From: Gavia stellata
Taxonomy: Eukaryota > Chordata > Aves > Gaviiformes > Gaviidae
Assembly (NCBI RefSeq): GCF_030936135.1
Contig: NC_082597.1
Span: forward strand, 44,337,095 to 44,401,094
Reading direction: 5' to 3'
Length of the DNA: 64,000 bases
Below the pieces are notes generated by a model, which saw nothing but the letters and a program-made list of their open reading frames with translations, was not told the DNA's origin and made no database searches. The translations under genes were made by a program, and so were the position numbers. The number at the start of each line of letters is the position of its first letter. Positions within the stretch are counted from its first letter, which is position 1. Below are positions 25,001-38,000 of this stretch, one piece after another.

Positions 25001-28000
25001 AGCACCTTCTTCAAGGTGATGTTTGTGTCCTCTCCTGAAGGCGGGCATGCAAGTCCTTTCTTTTCAAAAGCTGAACAGCGATGACTCTACCCTTTCAGAG
25101 AAGGACAAATGAATGGAGGTAGCAACATTGTTGTATGCAAAACTCAGTGATGGGAGAACTCACTCAGTGAAGGTAACCTTAGGCTGCAGTCTGTCATCTA
25201 TCCAAAGGAATTCAAAGCTACAGCATGTGAGCTTTCTCTGGTCTAGACAAGAGATGGGAATGTGGCCACACCAAGCATTTCCATGAGCAAAAAGCCCAAA
25301 AGTTTTAAATTTATGAAAATCCCTAACTTACCAGTCAGTCCTTAACTTTATTTAAACAAAAAATATCCAAGTAGTTTTCTTTCTTCCTTTTGTTACTTCC
25401 TCATCTTTATTCTGAAGTTGTTTTCTCCAGTATTGCTCATGTGTGAGTTGGAAAGAACATTCTTGTGAATGGAATCCTTGCTACATTGTTCATCTACAGA
25501 AATAATTGCAGAATAAGAAATAGTTGTACTAACAGCAGAAAGTAGTGCTTATACTAATACTTTATAAATTGCCTCAGTTTACGGTTGTCAGTTGTTACAA
25601 TAATTTCATATATGTATAAGGGCATCTTTTAAAAAGATGGCTTTCCAAAACACTCTAGGGAATGCATGATTATTAATCTCAAATTAGGATTTTTTTTTCC
25701 TTTTCAGTAGAAAAATGTTACAAGTTAGTTAGGAATTAATTGTCATGTAATTGATTGATAATTTTCCCTCCTGCTGTGTGCGGAAGGCTGTTGGATGACG
25801 GCATGGCATTCTCAACAGGAAGAAAAAGTATCAGTCATTATGGGACAATTAGTTCCAATTTCCACTATTTTTATTCCATGTGCTGACAAGATTGCCTTTA
25901 AAGTGTAAGTACAGTAATTAACCATAAATATCAAATAACTTTTTTTTTTAAATTTTTATTTTTAACTTAAAAAATGAATCTAAATGCAGATGCTTCCTGC
26001 GCCTCCATGCTCTTCTTTCCTGGACTGGTGACATTCATGAAACAGTAATTTTCACGTAGCTGCAATTAACAGAACCTGTCACAGTCAATCAGCTTACATT
26101 CATGGTTTTGCAGCGTTGTTCCTGACTTCAGTGCTGATATGATATGGCTGAAGAAAACCCTGAAAAATCTTTTTATCAACATCACAATTTATGAAAATTG
26201 TGTATTTCTCCACAAACCCACCAAGAAAATTCTTGGACTCAAACTGTCATGGTTTGCTTTATTGACAGTGAAATCATAATACTTGGTTAGTCACCTTATA
26301 GCAAGCAGAGTAGCATACCATTAATGCACATGTGGGAGGAATATACCTATGATGTATATATACAGAGAGATATATTTGTGTACACAAAGGTACTTTACAT
26401 GTATCTGATTGATATCTGTGTGATGAACTACTAAGATTTTTTAAAACTAGAATGCATCTACCTGAAAAGTCTGAATCTTTTCTCACACAGAATTTGCAAA
26501 GCTTGATCTACAAAATTCACTTTACTTGTGAGTATTTTTGCCATTAGTACACTTGGGTGACGCATCTTAAAGCTTTAATGCCAAATACCAACTGTTTACA
26601 TTTTTCTAAATGCCAGACATGTAATTTTATCATAGGATCTGAAAAACTAGCTGAGTTGTTTGCTTCTCCCACCTACCACCAAGTAATGTAGTCCAAATTT
26701 CATGTGCTTGGCTGCAAGGATATAATCCCGTGCCTTCAACTGTAACTGTGTAATCTGCAGTAGATTCTCAAAGATATAATCAACTGGTCTGTGACGTTTA
26801 GTTTATAATTGCATTCATAATGCAGAGGAATACAATCTTACTGTATTCTTGTTTTCTTAGCTTTTTGATACTGCAGGTGTTAACAGGGAGAAAAAACACT
26901 CGATGGTGAAGTTGGAATGTGGTACTCATTAAATTCAGCATATATGACTGACCAGACATTAGGGAACAGATCTTTTTCAGAAAGAAGGTGCCATTTTTAT
27001 ATAGTCTCTTGTCAGAGTAGAATCACACTCTGAGGTGCCAATTATCTCACAACCTATGTCCAAGACTTAACTAATCTGTGAGGTAGCACTGAATTGCACA
27101 TCTCAGCTCCCCATATTTGGTTCCTTCATGCACGTACCGTCCTGCTTGTTCCTAATTAATTTTACTAACCCCATGGTTACTGAGTGCAAAAATTGGGACA
27201 CATAGGAAATCTCAATAGAAGGAAAATTCAAAAGAGAGATAGTGAGTTTAGAGCTATGCCCTACAGACACCAAAACAAGAATATTAATAACATTTCTCCG
27301 TATCATTTTACAATTTCTGTTGTGTTGTTCCTTATGAATTTTACCATGTCATAGTTAATCTCTATAGCACTTTACTAGTTTATAGGCTTTATTAGAGACA
27401 TTGATTGGACAGGAGCCAAATATGTGAATATAAATTGATTTTATGCAATGTACACAACAAGGAATTTATTGATATAAAGGGCTTCATTATTTGTAGGATT
27501 ACTCTAAAATGATTTTGGAACAGCAAGAATTCTCTGTGGACTGTATTAGAATTTCATGCTTAAATGCAATTGAACACTAATTTTTATATGAATTCTTTTG
27601 TCTTACATGGCTGTATAAAGGAAGCCTGGAAGTAAATCCCAGGGGAGTAGAAATGCAGATTACAGCTTCAGGAAACAAGATGCAAGCGTGAAAGATGACA
27701 GAATGATCATGTGGGAGGAAATTACTGTAGTTTCTTTCTTTCCCTTATTCCTATTCATAAGTAGCTATTATCAAGGACCTCAGTCATTTTGAAGCAGCAT
27801 TTGCAGTAGTAGAGGAAGACAGAGGGGTTAAATTATACATATTCTGATGCTTTGACAGGTTTGGTAACCTCACTGCTGCTGAAACATGACAACAGTGTCA
27901 ACATCCAGAGAGACAGGGCTGTCTCTAGCCCCATTACCTCTAAAAATCAAAAGAAATACATGACTAAGAAATATCGTATACTTAGGGGAAAATAAGAGCT

Positions 28001-31000
28001 TCAGAACACGGTCAGGGAAACAGGCATTTATATAGTGAATCTATGCAAGGGACTCACCACTCTTGACTTGCTGCAATGCTCCTTGTTCTTGATTTTTTTG
28101 TTTCTCTATAAGCTGCTGTGACTCCTCTGGCTCCTGTGTGCTCTTCTGCATTGCAGGAGTGGAAATTTGAAGTGCAGTCAAAAAATTATGTGTCTTTTAG
28201 CTGGAAAGAAAATAGTGATAGCTTTACTGTTCTCATTTAAAATAACAGTGGTCTTACCAACAGCTTAAGGAGTGAGTCTGAAAATACCATTTTGCATAGA
28301 TTGGTACTGGAAAATATACAGTGATTAGCTGTTGATAGATTACATATAAGACTGAGGTTCTTTCTGAAAATGTGAGCCAAAGTTTCTCTTTCACAGACTG
28401 TGCAGCGTAAGGTATTTCGGAGCCCTGTATGTTGAACAGTTCTGCCATATTTAGTAATGGGTGACCGGGAAGCTGAAAGAGAAACATGTAGATTGTGCCA
28501 TGTACTGAGGAATTTGTCTTTCTCCAATGGGTTCACAGTGTCCATATTCCTCCCAAAATATTCAGATGGTTTGCTGTCCACTGGGCAGGTAATTTTCTGT
28601 GATATTATATGGTTAGCTTTGAAACATGCTTAGAGATGAAATCGTATGCTGTAATGATTTCAATTAAATAAAATGTGTTTATCATGACAGAGAACTGTGA
28701 ATATTCTGTGCTTATTCTACATATATTCTATGTTTATTAGATATACAGTGAATTTAAAAAGTGAAATATGTTAAGAAGAGTACACAAAGATTTGAATATT
28801 ATTTGGATATAACTCATACTCAGATAATAGGTTTTCAGTGTGAATACAAGGCTGGAAATCTTACAATATTTCATTTTTTCCTGACTTTTCAGATGCTTAT
28901 TGTTGTTGCTTTGTCTGACTATTAGAGAACAACCCAGCTGAAATTCATATCTACGTACACAAAACTTCTGGATAGCTACACTATCAGAAGCACTTGAAAT
29001 AGGAACTAAATGGGTGTCTCAGGAGAGAAGCAAAACATGTTTGAACCTACAAAAAAAACAACAAACCAAACATTATTTTGGATTTGGCTATCAAGTTAGT
29101 TTTTTTCAGCTGTTTCTCTAAAAATATTTCTTCCTAATTTAAGCAAATTCTGGAGACTCATACTGAGCTCATGTCTAATAGCAGGAAGATTTGTTGCCTG
29201 GTCCAGGACTGTGCTGTAGATAACTCAGTCTAACTAGGTGTTAGCTCCCAAAACTAACAGTTTTGACTGTCAAAAAATATTTCTGCCAAGCTCTCCTCTC
29301 TGCTACCTTGGAGTTGCAGCACTTATGCCTAACTTGGTATATGACTCCTTTCCTACCCCCACACTTGCTTAAACTTGGGCTCAGACGTGCCCCCCTCCCT
29401 GAATGTGGGGTCCTAATCCCTACTGACTCACCATCTCTAGGTCCTTTTCCTATTTGCAACACCATGTTCCTCCATCCTGCTCCAGGACCAGTGATGCTTC
29501 TATGGCGGGACACACTGGCATAGTCATTTCTAAAACTGAACAATAAGGTAGCTGTGGACTTTTGGGGGGAGATCTAGGTGCTTTTGTTTGCTCACTCAAG
29601 CCAGTGAAACTATTGATATGGTATTAGTAGCAAGCATTGGAAAACAGTTTTAAAGAACTAATGTACAGCTGGGATCTAGAAGGCGTCAGCTGATTTGATG
29701 TTTCACATATGGCAGCAGGAGAAATGTCTCTCCTCCACTGAAAGAGGCACAGTGGTGATTCTGTGGGGTTTTGCTTGGACATTTCTTGTGCATTGGTAGC
29801 AGCACAGACAGGACACCTGGATTCCCCCACCAAGGTTCTTCATCAGAACTTTTTTCCCCATGAAATGTTGGGCCTTTCATGTACCTTCTCTAAAGCAGTA
29901 CTAAATCTGGATTGCATTGTAAGCCTTTGCAGTAGTGGTGAAAAGGCTATTTTGATATGACATCTTTACCATGACCTTCCTTTCTTCTGAAAATGTAGTT
30001 ACAGCCCCATCTTATAAAAAGCCAAGAAAGTCTCTTTTCTGAGCTTGTCTTTTAAAATAAATGTCCATTACTGAAGCTAGAAAGATAACGTATTTCATTA
30101 ATAGGAAGATGAATGAGTAAAAAATATATTATTAACATCCCAGAATACTTAAATCTAAGAAGAGATCATTTATTGTAGATATCTTTAGACATTCTGGTAA
30201 TGTTCCCATCTTCTTAATGATGAATTAATTTCATTAAAAACAGTCTAATGGAAAAGGGTAAATTTTCAATGTGGTGTCAAACCATTCTCTGGTAACACTG
30301 CATACTTACCCTGGACATACCAGCACTGAAAGCTCATAGTTTCTTTCTCTTTCAGTGCACAGGAGCTGTAAACAAAAATGACAGAGGAACACAACTGATG
30401 TTAACATGTGACTTTTTTTTTTCCTTGGATAAGTTTTGCGATTACATTCCAAGCTGGATGTAACTGCAGAAGTGAACATGTTTGGGATGCCGAAAAGATA
30501 AGCTGCCCAGGAAATACCATTTAACAATATAGATCCCAATTTAGTACTTTGCATGCTTATTGCAGTACAGTGATCAGCTCTACAACAGTTACAGCATTGA
30601 AAACATTGAAAGAATGGTGACAACTACTTCTGAAAAACTTATACAATTACTCATAGTAACACTATATTTTTATGGTTTTAATAATTTCATTTATTTTAAT
30701 TTTTAGTATGGCAGAAATATTTAAGAGGCAGCAAGGTAAAAGGACACTTTGCAGAAAATTTGTCATTAGGAGGAAGTTATATGGTCAGCATGGGATGTCT
30801 GACCTATTCGCTGTCTCACTCCACCCAGTTTGTATTCAGCTGATAAGAGGAGCAATAAGCAAAATTAAATTGTCTGAAATCCACCATGCAGAAGCAATGT
30901 CGCCAATTTTATTTCCATGGGATTAAGTATTCATGAAGTCCTTCAGCAGCTGCTATGGTATACCTGCTGTAATTTAACCACACAGAAACCATGCAAATAC

Positions 31001-31032
31001 ACTTTATTGCCCTTTGGGCCTATTTTTTTTTT

Positions 31033-31112
31033 CTTTTTTTCTTTTTTTCTTTTTTTCTTTTTTTCTTTTTTTCTTTTTTTCTTTTTTTCTTTTTTTCTTT
31101 TTTTCTTTTTTT
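31033..31112 (+). repeat. (CTTTTTTT)10 perfect octamer repeat
   Basis: Ten exact 8-bp units, C followed by seven T, are extended on both sides by less regular T-rich sequence (about 31022-31155). The + strand is pure pyrimidine and the tract has mirror symmetry. The lysine/arginine-only and phenylalanine-only open frames across it (30917-31265) are artefacts of the repeat. Confidence 0.98.
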
Positions 31113-34100
31113 CTTTGTCTGGCTTGGTTGGGTTTGTTTTTTGGTTTTTTTTGTAATTCTATCATAAATCTCCCCATGATTTGCCAGAAGATGATACACT
31201 ACTCTGAGTTTTGCTCTCATTCCAAATCCTGAAAATCCCCCTTTCATGTGAATCGCTGTGAACATCCTACATCTCTCTCATTAATTTTCTCACTATTCAG
31301 TTTATTTTTCAAAAACAATTCAAAACAAGTAAAATTTTCTGGTGGGATTAGTGCCCCCACACCTTATTTTGGATATGCCTGATTGTTTGCAAAGACAGGC
31401 TGTTGCCCCTGGAACACATTCTTTCAGCTGCCAGATTTCCAGAGGCTACTCCATGCTCTGTAATCAGCCATGTCTGAAGTCTAACTCCTCTTCTTTACTC
31501 CACTTTTAAGAGTAGTTGCTACTTTACTACTCTCTTCAGAGGTGCATTCCAATGGGACTCTCACCATCAGGATCCATACCAGCACACTAAGGCAGTCAGC
31601 CAATACTCTGTACCTCCATAAGGAAATCTCTTGCTTCTTGTGAATCTCCAGAGTGCATTTGTATATTATTCAGATACTTCCTTTTCAGAGGAAATGATGT
31701 AGAAGTTTGAGCTGATACTAATTTTTGTCAGAATTTTTCTTGCATAGGAAACAATAAGGTTCCTCAAGGGTTCAAACCATCATCTCTGGATTTTCAGTCA
31801 ACACTTGACTACTTCTATATAGAGACAGCAAGCATTACATTGAAGCATTCCACGTAGTTATTCATTGTTTTGGTTTACATCTGTCTTACAATGATTATAT
31901 GGCACTAGTATGGATGGGCAGTGACATACAAAGAATTGGCATGCACAAGGAATACAGTCTATGCTGTGTTTTATAGAAGCATGTAAATGCTTTTATTTAT
32001 GACTACAAATGTACTCTTATTTACGACTGCATGTTGCACATGCAACATGTTTCATACCTAGCACTATAATCATTGTTGTGAACTGAACTGGAAATCATAA
32101 TTGAATTCTATGACATTTCATTTTTTAACCTGTAAGAAATTTTTGCTTGCAACTGCTGTTTCATAAATGGCAGATAATCTGCTAGTATTTTGTAGATCTT
32201 TACCTTCAGCGATGCACTGCAGCATTAAAGTAACCCCTTTTTTTTAAAAAGGCCAATTTAAACCTAATTATCCAGTACTCTGCAGTCTCTAATACCACAG
32301 TACTTGTACCATTATTGTGGAAAGCTGCAGCATTACAGTAATAGAAGCCATCAGATGTTACCTCTGTAAGCGAGTGGGTATGTGCTCTTCAGAAGATTCT
32401 TTACTGCAGAAAGCTTTTTCTGAGACAAGATTCTTTTTCAGCCCCTTCACACCTATTTAAAATATCAGGACAGTGTCATTGGCGTGTAAAGGTTGAAGGC
32501 TTTCTAGCAAGTCTCAAAGCATTTGTGCATGCCTCATTAGATGCAGTGACCTCTAACTGCACTAGGACTCTACTGAGGATTGTTCCTGGAGATCAGAGGA
32601 ATACTCAGTTTTGTTATTTTTTACTTCTTTTCCATAAATGAAAGTGTAATGCTTCAAATTTGTTCTCCTGATATATTTTCAAAATACAGCTCCAAAACTG
32701 GAAGCAAATAAATTACATTTGCCTTAATTATTAATTAGCTGAAAGTCATCACTGCAAATTGTGTCTTCCATTACAAAATAAAATAGTCAACTGCCAGGCC
32801 TGAAATAATTAAGCAATATATTATAATTAAGCAATTTAATTTTGATTTAATTATGATATATCATACAACTTTTCTTCTGATTTAACTGACATTCATTGAC
32901 ATAATGCTATAAGATAAAACAGCACTAACGTTTACAGCTGATGGCTCGGCATGTTTTGCTTCATAGTATTTGGCATTCATCAGAGCATATGGAAAAAGTC
33001 TTCTAGTCTGGAATAGCTGGCACGTTATTTCATACTACACAAATTATGCAGTACATGTGTTTCCTGATTGTTATTTTGGGAGGCAAGTGGGGAAATCTTC
33101 ACAGACATCGGACTTGAGCCAAAGTTCGTGGATATTAACTGGAATCTTTCCATCGACTTCGGTCTGCTTTAGATAGTGAACTGCTCCCATGTTGTTACAG
33201 GCAAATAGATAAGACTGCATGCTTGTGAAATATTTATGGAGCTGTATCATATACATATTCTGTGTCAACATCAACGTGATTTTATATTAGGCTAGAGATT
33301 GTGAGGGCAAAGGCAGAAGCGATGGGCAGGCAGGGAATTCTGCTTCATTCACTGCTGAATCGATAAAATTGCTGCAAAATATCCACCAAATTGCTTCTTC
33401 AGAACAAGGCCAACCCCCTGTTTAGTTAAAATTTTTTTCATCAGATGACAGTATTGGAGAACAGCTTCTATTCCAGACTACACTTGTGTGCAAACCCCTG
33501 TTTAATGACAAGAATGATGGGGATGATTTCAAGAGGTTTCTTCTGCCTGCAGTCAGGTCTGTGCCTGCAGGTCTTCATGACTGCGGGCTTATGGAAGTAA
33601 AGTTGAAGGACGAAAAGCCAATCCTAATCTTGATTTAGTGATTTGAGCACTCTCAGCAACATCTATGAAAACAGTCACGTAATGCAGGAAAGCTCATGAT
33701 GCATCATATTGCATGCAGTCAGATGCTCTTATGCCCCTTTAATTTTGATGTGTTGCCTTTTTTCCTACAGTGATGTTTACATTTCTCAGCAAAAGGTCAA
33801 AGGCCAAATGTCTTTTGGGGCTGAGAGCAATTGTACACTCAGAGCAATAATGAATGTTTGTTATCTCTCAAACCCTTTCTCCCTCTGGTTTTCTGAAGAA
33901 AAACAGAATGATTATTCAGATCAGTCATATTGAGGATGTGGCAGAAAATCAGAACAATGTGTTCAAGACCAATATAAACATTTCAGCCAACCTTCTTGTG
34001 ATATTGAAATTGCTTTGTGTATCTCATCTCACCTTCACCCCACTGGCTCAAAAATCTTTGCTTTGTAGTGTATGCTCAAGTAAAGGTATTGCAAAATGCC

Positions 34101-34848
34101 CGTTAAACAACATGAAATTAAAAATATGCTGATGTGGGATTATGTTTGTGACAGCCTCTCAGATATTTCAATATGGCTGCATTTAGGTACCCTACAAATG
34201 TCGTAGCTTCATGAATACACCAATGAGACATCTGAATAATTTAAGAGAATATTGTCAGTAGCAAATGTCACACAAAATAACTGGAAGGAAAATTGCCTTC
34301 AAAAAGTGAAGATAAAAATGGATGCAAACCAATTTCTGTTTCATGTACAACTTGCTTAATTAGGAAACAATAGGTTATTACTTTGACAGGAAATCTTGAA
34401 GTGTTTTTATTATATCCTTATCATTTAATTTATTTTCTATAGAAACTTTGGCTATCATCCACACCTCTGTAACTCTCATAGAAAAATAATTCTGTAAATA
34501 CACTGTGAAATTTGCACATAGGGAGCAGTTATTACCCAATTTGCTTATACTTTCAAAATTGAAGAGCAAAATGTAAATCTACATGAGAGTTTTACAGGAG
34601 TTTTGAGGTTTCAAATTCAGCAATTTAAAATGCAACACCGTTGGAGAAGAACTCTAAGCAATAAAATGATTCTGGCTGAAATTAACCCTGCAAAAGACTT
34701 TTCTCTTTTGTCTAATAAATATTTTATGAAGAACATGAAGCAATATGCTGATGCAGTCATATTTACCCAGTAAGCCTGAACACCAAGTGATATTCTGCCT
34801 ATTTAGTCTTCTATTGATGAGAGATCCATTTCAATGATTTTAAATTAT
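31113..34848. other. Non-coding DNA immediately upstream of the SYT1 exon
   Basis: No gene is recognisable and no interspersed repeat was identified. There is a short palindrome and an imperfect local duplication near 31990-32050, and AT-rich sequence around 32750-32870 with a repeated TAATTAAGCAAT word. This is expected to be the end of the intron before the first coding exon. Confidence 0.6.
32030..32049. repeat. 9-bp palindrome with 2-nt spacer
   Basis: CATGTTGCA, then CA, then its reverse complement TGCAACATG. A local imperfect duplication (TTATTTATGACTACAAATG against TTATTTACGACTGCATG) lies just upstream. Confidence 0.75.
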
Positions 34849-34886
34849 CTTTTGGTTTTTTTGTTGTGTTTTTATTATTCCAACAG
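34849..34886 (+). promoter_or_regulatory. 3' splice site upstream of SYT1 coding exon
   Basis: A T-rich tract (about 34849-34880) leads into CAG at 34884-34886, giving a normal U2-type acceptor immediately before the SYT1 leader bases. It implies that the first coding exon is not the first exon and that transcription starts further upstream. This matches known SYT1 organisation, with one or more non-coding 5' exons and long introns. A competing AG eight bases downstream may allow a small NAGNAG-like variation in the 5' UTR with no effect on the protein. Confidence 0.85.
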
Positions 34887-35075
34887 CTTACCCAGGGGTT
34901 AAAATGGTGAGTGAAAGTCATCATGAGGCCCTGGCAGCACCACCAGCTACCACAGTAGCAGCAGCCCCTCCAAGTAATGTCACTGAGCCAGCCAGTCCCG
35001 GAGGAGGGGGAGGAAAAGAAGATGCATTTTCTAAGTTAAAAGAGAAGTTTATGAATGAACTGAACAAAATTCCAC
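34887..35075 (+). CDS. SYT1: Synaptotagmin-1, first coding exon (residues 1-57, partial gene)
   Basis: SYT1 is the calcium sensor for fast neurotransmitter release, anchored in the synaptic vesicle membrane. This exon encodes only the N-terminal part; the transmembrane helix and both C2 domains lie in later exons outside the window. The protein starts [14 protein letters not shown] and later reads [16 protein letters not shown], which I recognise as the SYT1 N-terminus. Residues 1-43 are the lumenal segment, with an N-glycosylation sequon N-V-T at residue 25, matching the known lumenal glycosylation site. Residues 44-57 form the basic stretch just before the membrane. ATG is at 34904 with A at -3 and G at +4. 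The acceptor is CAG at 34884-34886 after a T-rich tract; a second AG at 34894-34895 could also serve, so the non-coding leader is 17 or 8 bases. The donor is C|GTAAGT after 35075. Coding length is 172 nt, leaving a phase-1 split codon beginning with C, compatible with the leucine that follows I-P in the family. Reading past the donor meets TAA after two codons, as expected for intron. Residues 33-37 are five glycines, two residues longer than the mammalian version I recall. Confidence 0.96.
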
Positions 35076-35081
35076 GTAAGT
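35076..35081 (+). promoter_or_regulatory. 5' splice donor of SYT1 coding exon
   Basis: The hexamer GTAAGT directly follows the last coding base and is a full-consensus intron start. It leaves the transcript in phase 1. Confidence 0.9.
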
Positions 35082-38000
35082 AAAACTTGATTGATTAAAA
35101 AGCTTCTGTTGGCAGGTTAGATTTAACTTGACATTTTCTTCTTTATCATTCATTTAGACAGCATACTAAACATTTTCTAGTCAAAACTAGAAAAATCAGA
35201 AGATAAACCTGGTTTAGTAGGCTCCTCAAAATTAATTGGAGTAGAAAAAATAGGGTCGAATTTGAGTCTATTCTTGATATGTCAGATTGTCTTGTTAATT
35301 TTTACTGATGAATTATTGCTGAATCATCAAAACTGGAATGGCAGAACTTCACAATGGCCATGGGACCAATAAGCAAAATATATCCTAACAGTAAGACTTA
35401 GGGTTTCATGTTAACGACAAATGTGCATGGGCATATTACCTTAAAGCAAAATTTGGCCAGAACTTATAAATATTGAGAAAATAAGGAAACTGTGTATCTT
35501 TGGGGATTAGAAAATGTAGAAAAAGTCGGAAAATGGCTTTTTAACAAGGAAATAGCTCTAATACATCATTAATGTGTGAAGATTAGCCATTCTTTTCCCA
35601 CTCAGTAACTGTGTTAGATCAGCCATTGAACGTTGTCTGCATGAGTTCCTGTACCTATGCAGAATGCTTTAAAAGTACCGATGTCTATTTCTGTGAAGTC
35701 AATAGGGTTAAAGTCAGCAGGGTTCTCTTGGTCTGTGCTAGAAGGTATTGATTCAAAGTTGTGGCCTCAGTGTGTATGTATACACCAGTATTAAATATAC
35801 AACTAATTCAACATTGTCAATGTTGACATTGTTTGTTACTGACAGAAAAATTTCCTAATGATACAAGCAGATAATTTTGGCACTTTTGTAGACATGAAGG
35901 TGAAGGCTGTGTGTGTATGTGTGTTTTAATAGCAGGCATTAGACAGACATTCAATCTTTAATAATTTTTACTTCAGAAGAATAAGTAAATGTAAAATATT
36001 TTCAGGGAAGTATCATAACATATAGAAGAGTTTTCATTTTTAGAAGGTTATCATTTATGTAAAGAAATGTTGTTTGACTGACAGAGACAGATAACAAATT
36101 AAAATATTAATCAATTTTTTATCTCTGAAATGGATCTTGGGAATCTTGCAGATGCAGTTTTTGCAAAATTGATAGCAAACAGCCTTGCTCTGTCACTCGA
36201 AATTCTCACTTGCAAGAATAGAGGTGTTACAGTGGTAAGAAGTCCGTATGTCATTAGTTTGGTAATCTGCACAGTCCAGTGCAGACCATACTGAAATGAA
36301 ATTGCCTGATGATATCATGGGAAAAACAAAACTACAAGAAGAAAAAAGAAGAGGAAAAAAGAAAAGACAAGGCATTGAGGAAGAAACAGTCAGTATTTGA
36401 AACATTTGCCTTTTAATTTTTATCGCACCATGCTATGTAAATTAAGTACATGACACTTTTATGTAGATATTCTTTTATTTTTAAACTTTGATTTTAAAAT
36501 AGTGAAGGCCTGAATGGTTTCCAATATGAGGAACTCTGTAATTGGTAGGTCTAGGAAAAGGTCTGTAGATAGAGAGAAACTTTGAATGTACTGCGGCATA
36601 CTTTTTTAAAACAACAATGAAACAAGTGGAAAGTCCAATCTAGGGAATCTTTTTGAATAAAACTTTTCTTTTTTTTTTCTGTTCATGCAAAAAAAAAGAA
36701 CCTACTATTACATTATGAAAGTGCTTACTGAGAAAGTGTACTAGGCTATAAGACAACTTATTTATTATGAAATACATTATAGTATCTGTAAAATATGGTA
36801 CCTTATGCTGATAGTGAGACGAGAACATACTGGCCCCATTTAAGAAATCTGGACTGTTATCCAAGATCGTGCAGTAATTTTGTGGTGGAGTGGAGAGATG
36901 GACCTGGGCTAGTCACAAATCACATGCCAATTGTCTGCTCTCCTTCTAGAGGCTGCAAATGTGGTTGGATCTTCCCAGCATCTTCAACAATATTGGGACT
37001 GTTTAACATGACATTCTGATGTGTATATTTATTTCTTTTTAATTTTGCCATTTCAAGAAGAACGTTGAATGTTCATTGCACTACAAAGGGGCAAAGGGCT
37101 TGAGTGTGGTTTTTTTGAAACATTTAAATATTAAGTAGTACCATTGACATTTTGGAGCATTTTATAGCCCAAATAACTTTAGTTTTTCCCATTTTCCCCA
37201 ATAACAAAAACTATGTGAATGGACTGTAATTGACAGGTCTATATGTGTTTCTCATTTATAAACTAAAACAAACAGATCACCAAATAAGTTTAAGTAGGCT
37301 GTCTCCAAAATATTGGGGGCAGGAGGGGAGAGGAGACCTCATTTCCCTATCGGGGATTGTAGCATTTTCTTACTATTTGTTCAGTTTATGTCAGTAGGGA
37401 GTTGTCAGTGAGGTGTTGTTAGCCTATTAAAAAGCTGAGGATTTAATTGTGGTAGAAGAGTTGTCAGACTTTACCTCTTACAGCTGGTTGCAAATTTTTT
37501 GAGAATGTCTCTTAAAACAGAGCAGAATGTAAATTTGTTCCAATCAAATCATTTTTATAGTGCCTTTCTGGGAATTTCTTGCTGTGTGAGAAACAATGAA
37601 GATGGTGAACGGGCCGCATTGGGACAGCACAGATATGTGGGTCTAAGAACACTTCCGAGACCATGGACCAGGTTTTTCCTCTGGTAGATTCAAACTGAAG
37701 ACTTGACCCCAAGTCTCACACATGGCAGAGGAATGCCATAGGCAGCAAGTTGTCTAACCTTTGCAGATCAGTGACAAGCCTGTTTTCGAGTTCATGTACT
37801 TTCTCATTGAAAACTTCCAAAGGTCTCGTGTCCATCCCCACATGACAGGGAAGGCTTTGAAAGCTCAGTAGTTACTGCAAGAGGATTTTTTTTTTTTAGT
37901 GCTGTGTTGTCTATGTGCAAGACAGAAATAATTAAATGTTTTAGTTGTCTCTGCCTAATATGTATGCAGATGGAAAGTAAGTCATCATGATTTAATGGAT

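Larger units (their letters stand above)
15561..31032. other. Non-coding DNA upstream of SYT1 coding exon, part 3
   Basis: No gene is recognisable. The longest frames (up to about 115 codons, for example 28237-28581 minus and 18632-18961 plus) lack family signatures. The region holds a 20-bp tandem duplication (16595-16634), a relic repeat near 18440-18660, a (TG)12 tract and otherwise unremarkable AT-rich sequence. About 25790-26110 has the look of conserved non-coding DNA, with CAATTA and CTGTCA words, but this is an impression only. Confidence 0.6.

Noticed and set aside
30917..31265. Phenylalanine-rich and lysine-rich frames over the T-rich tract
   Set aside because: They are translations of the (CTTTTTTT)n repeat.
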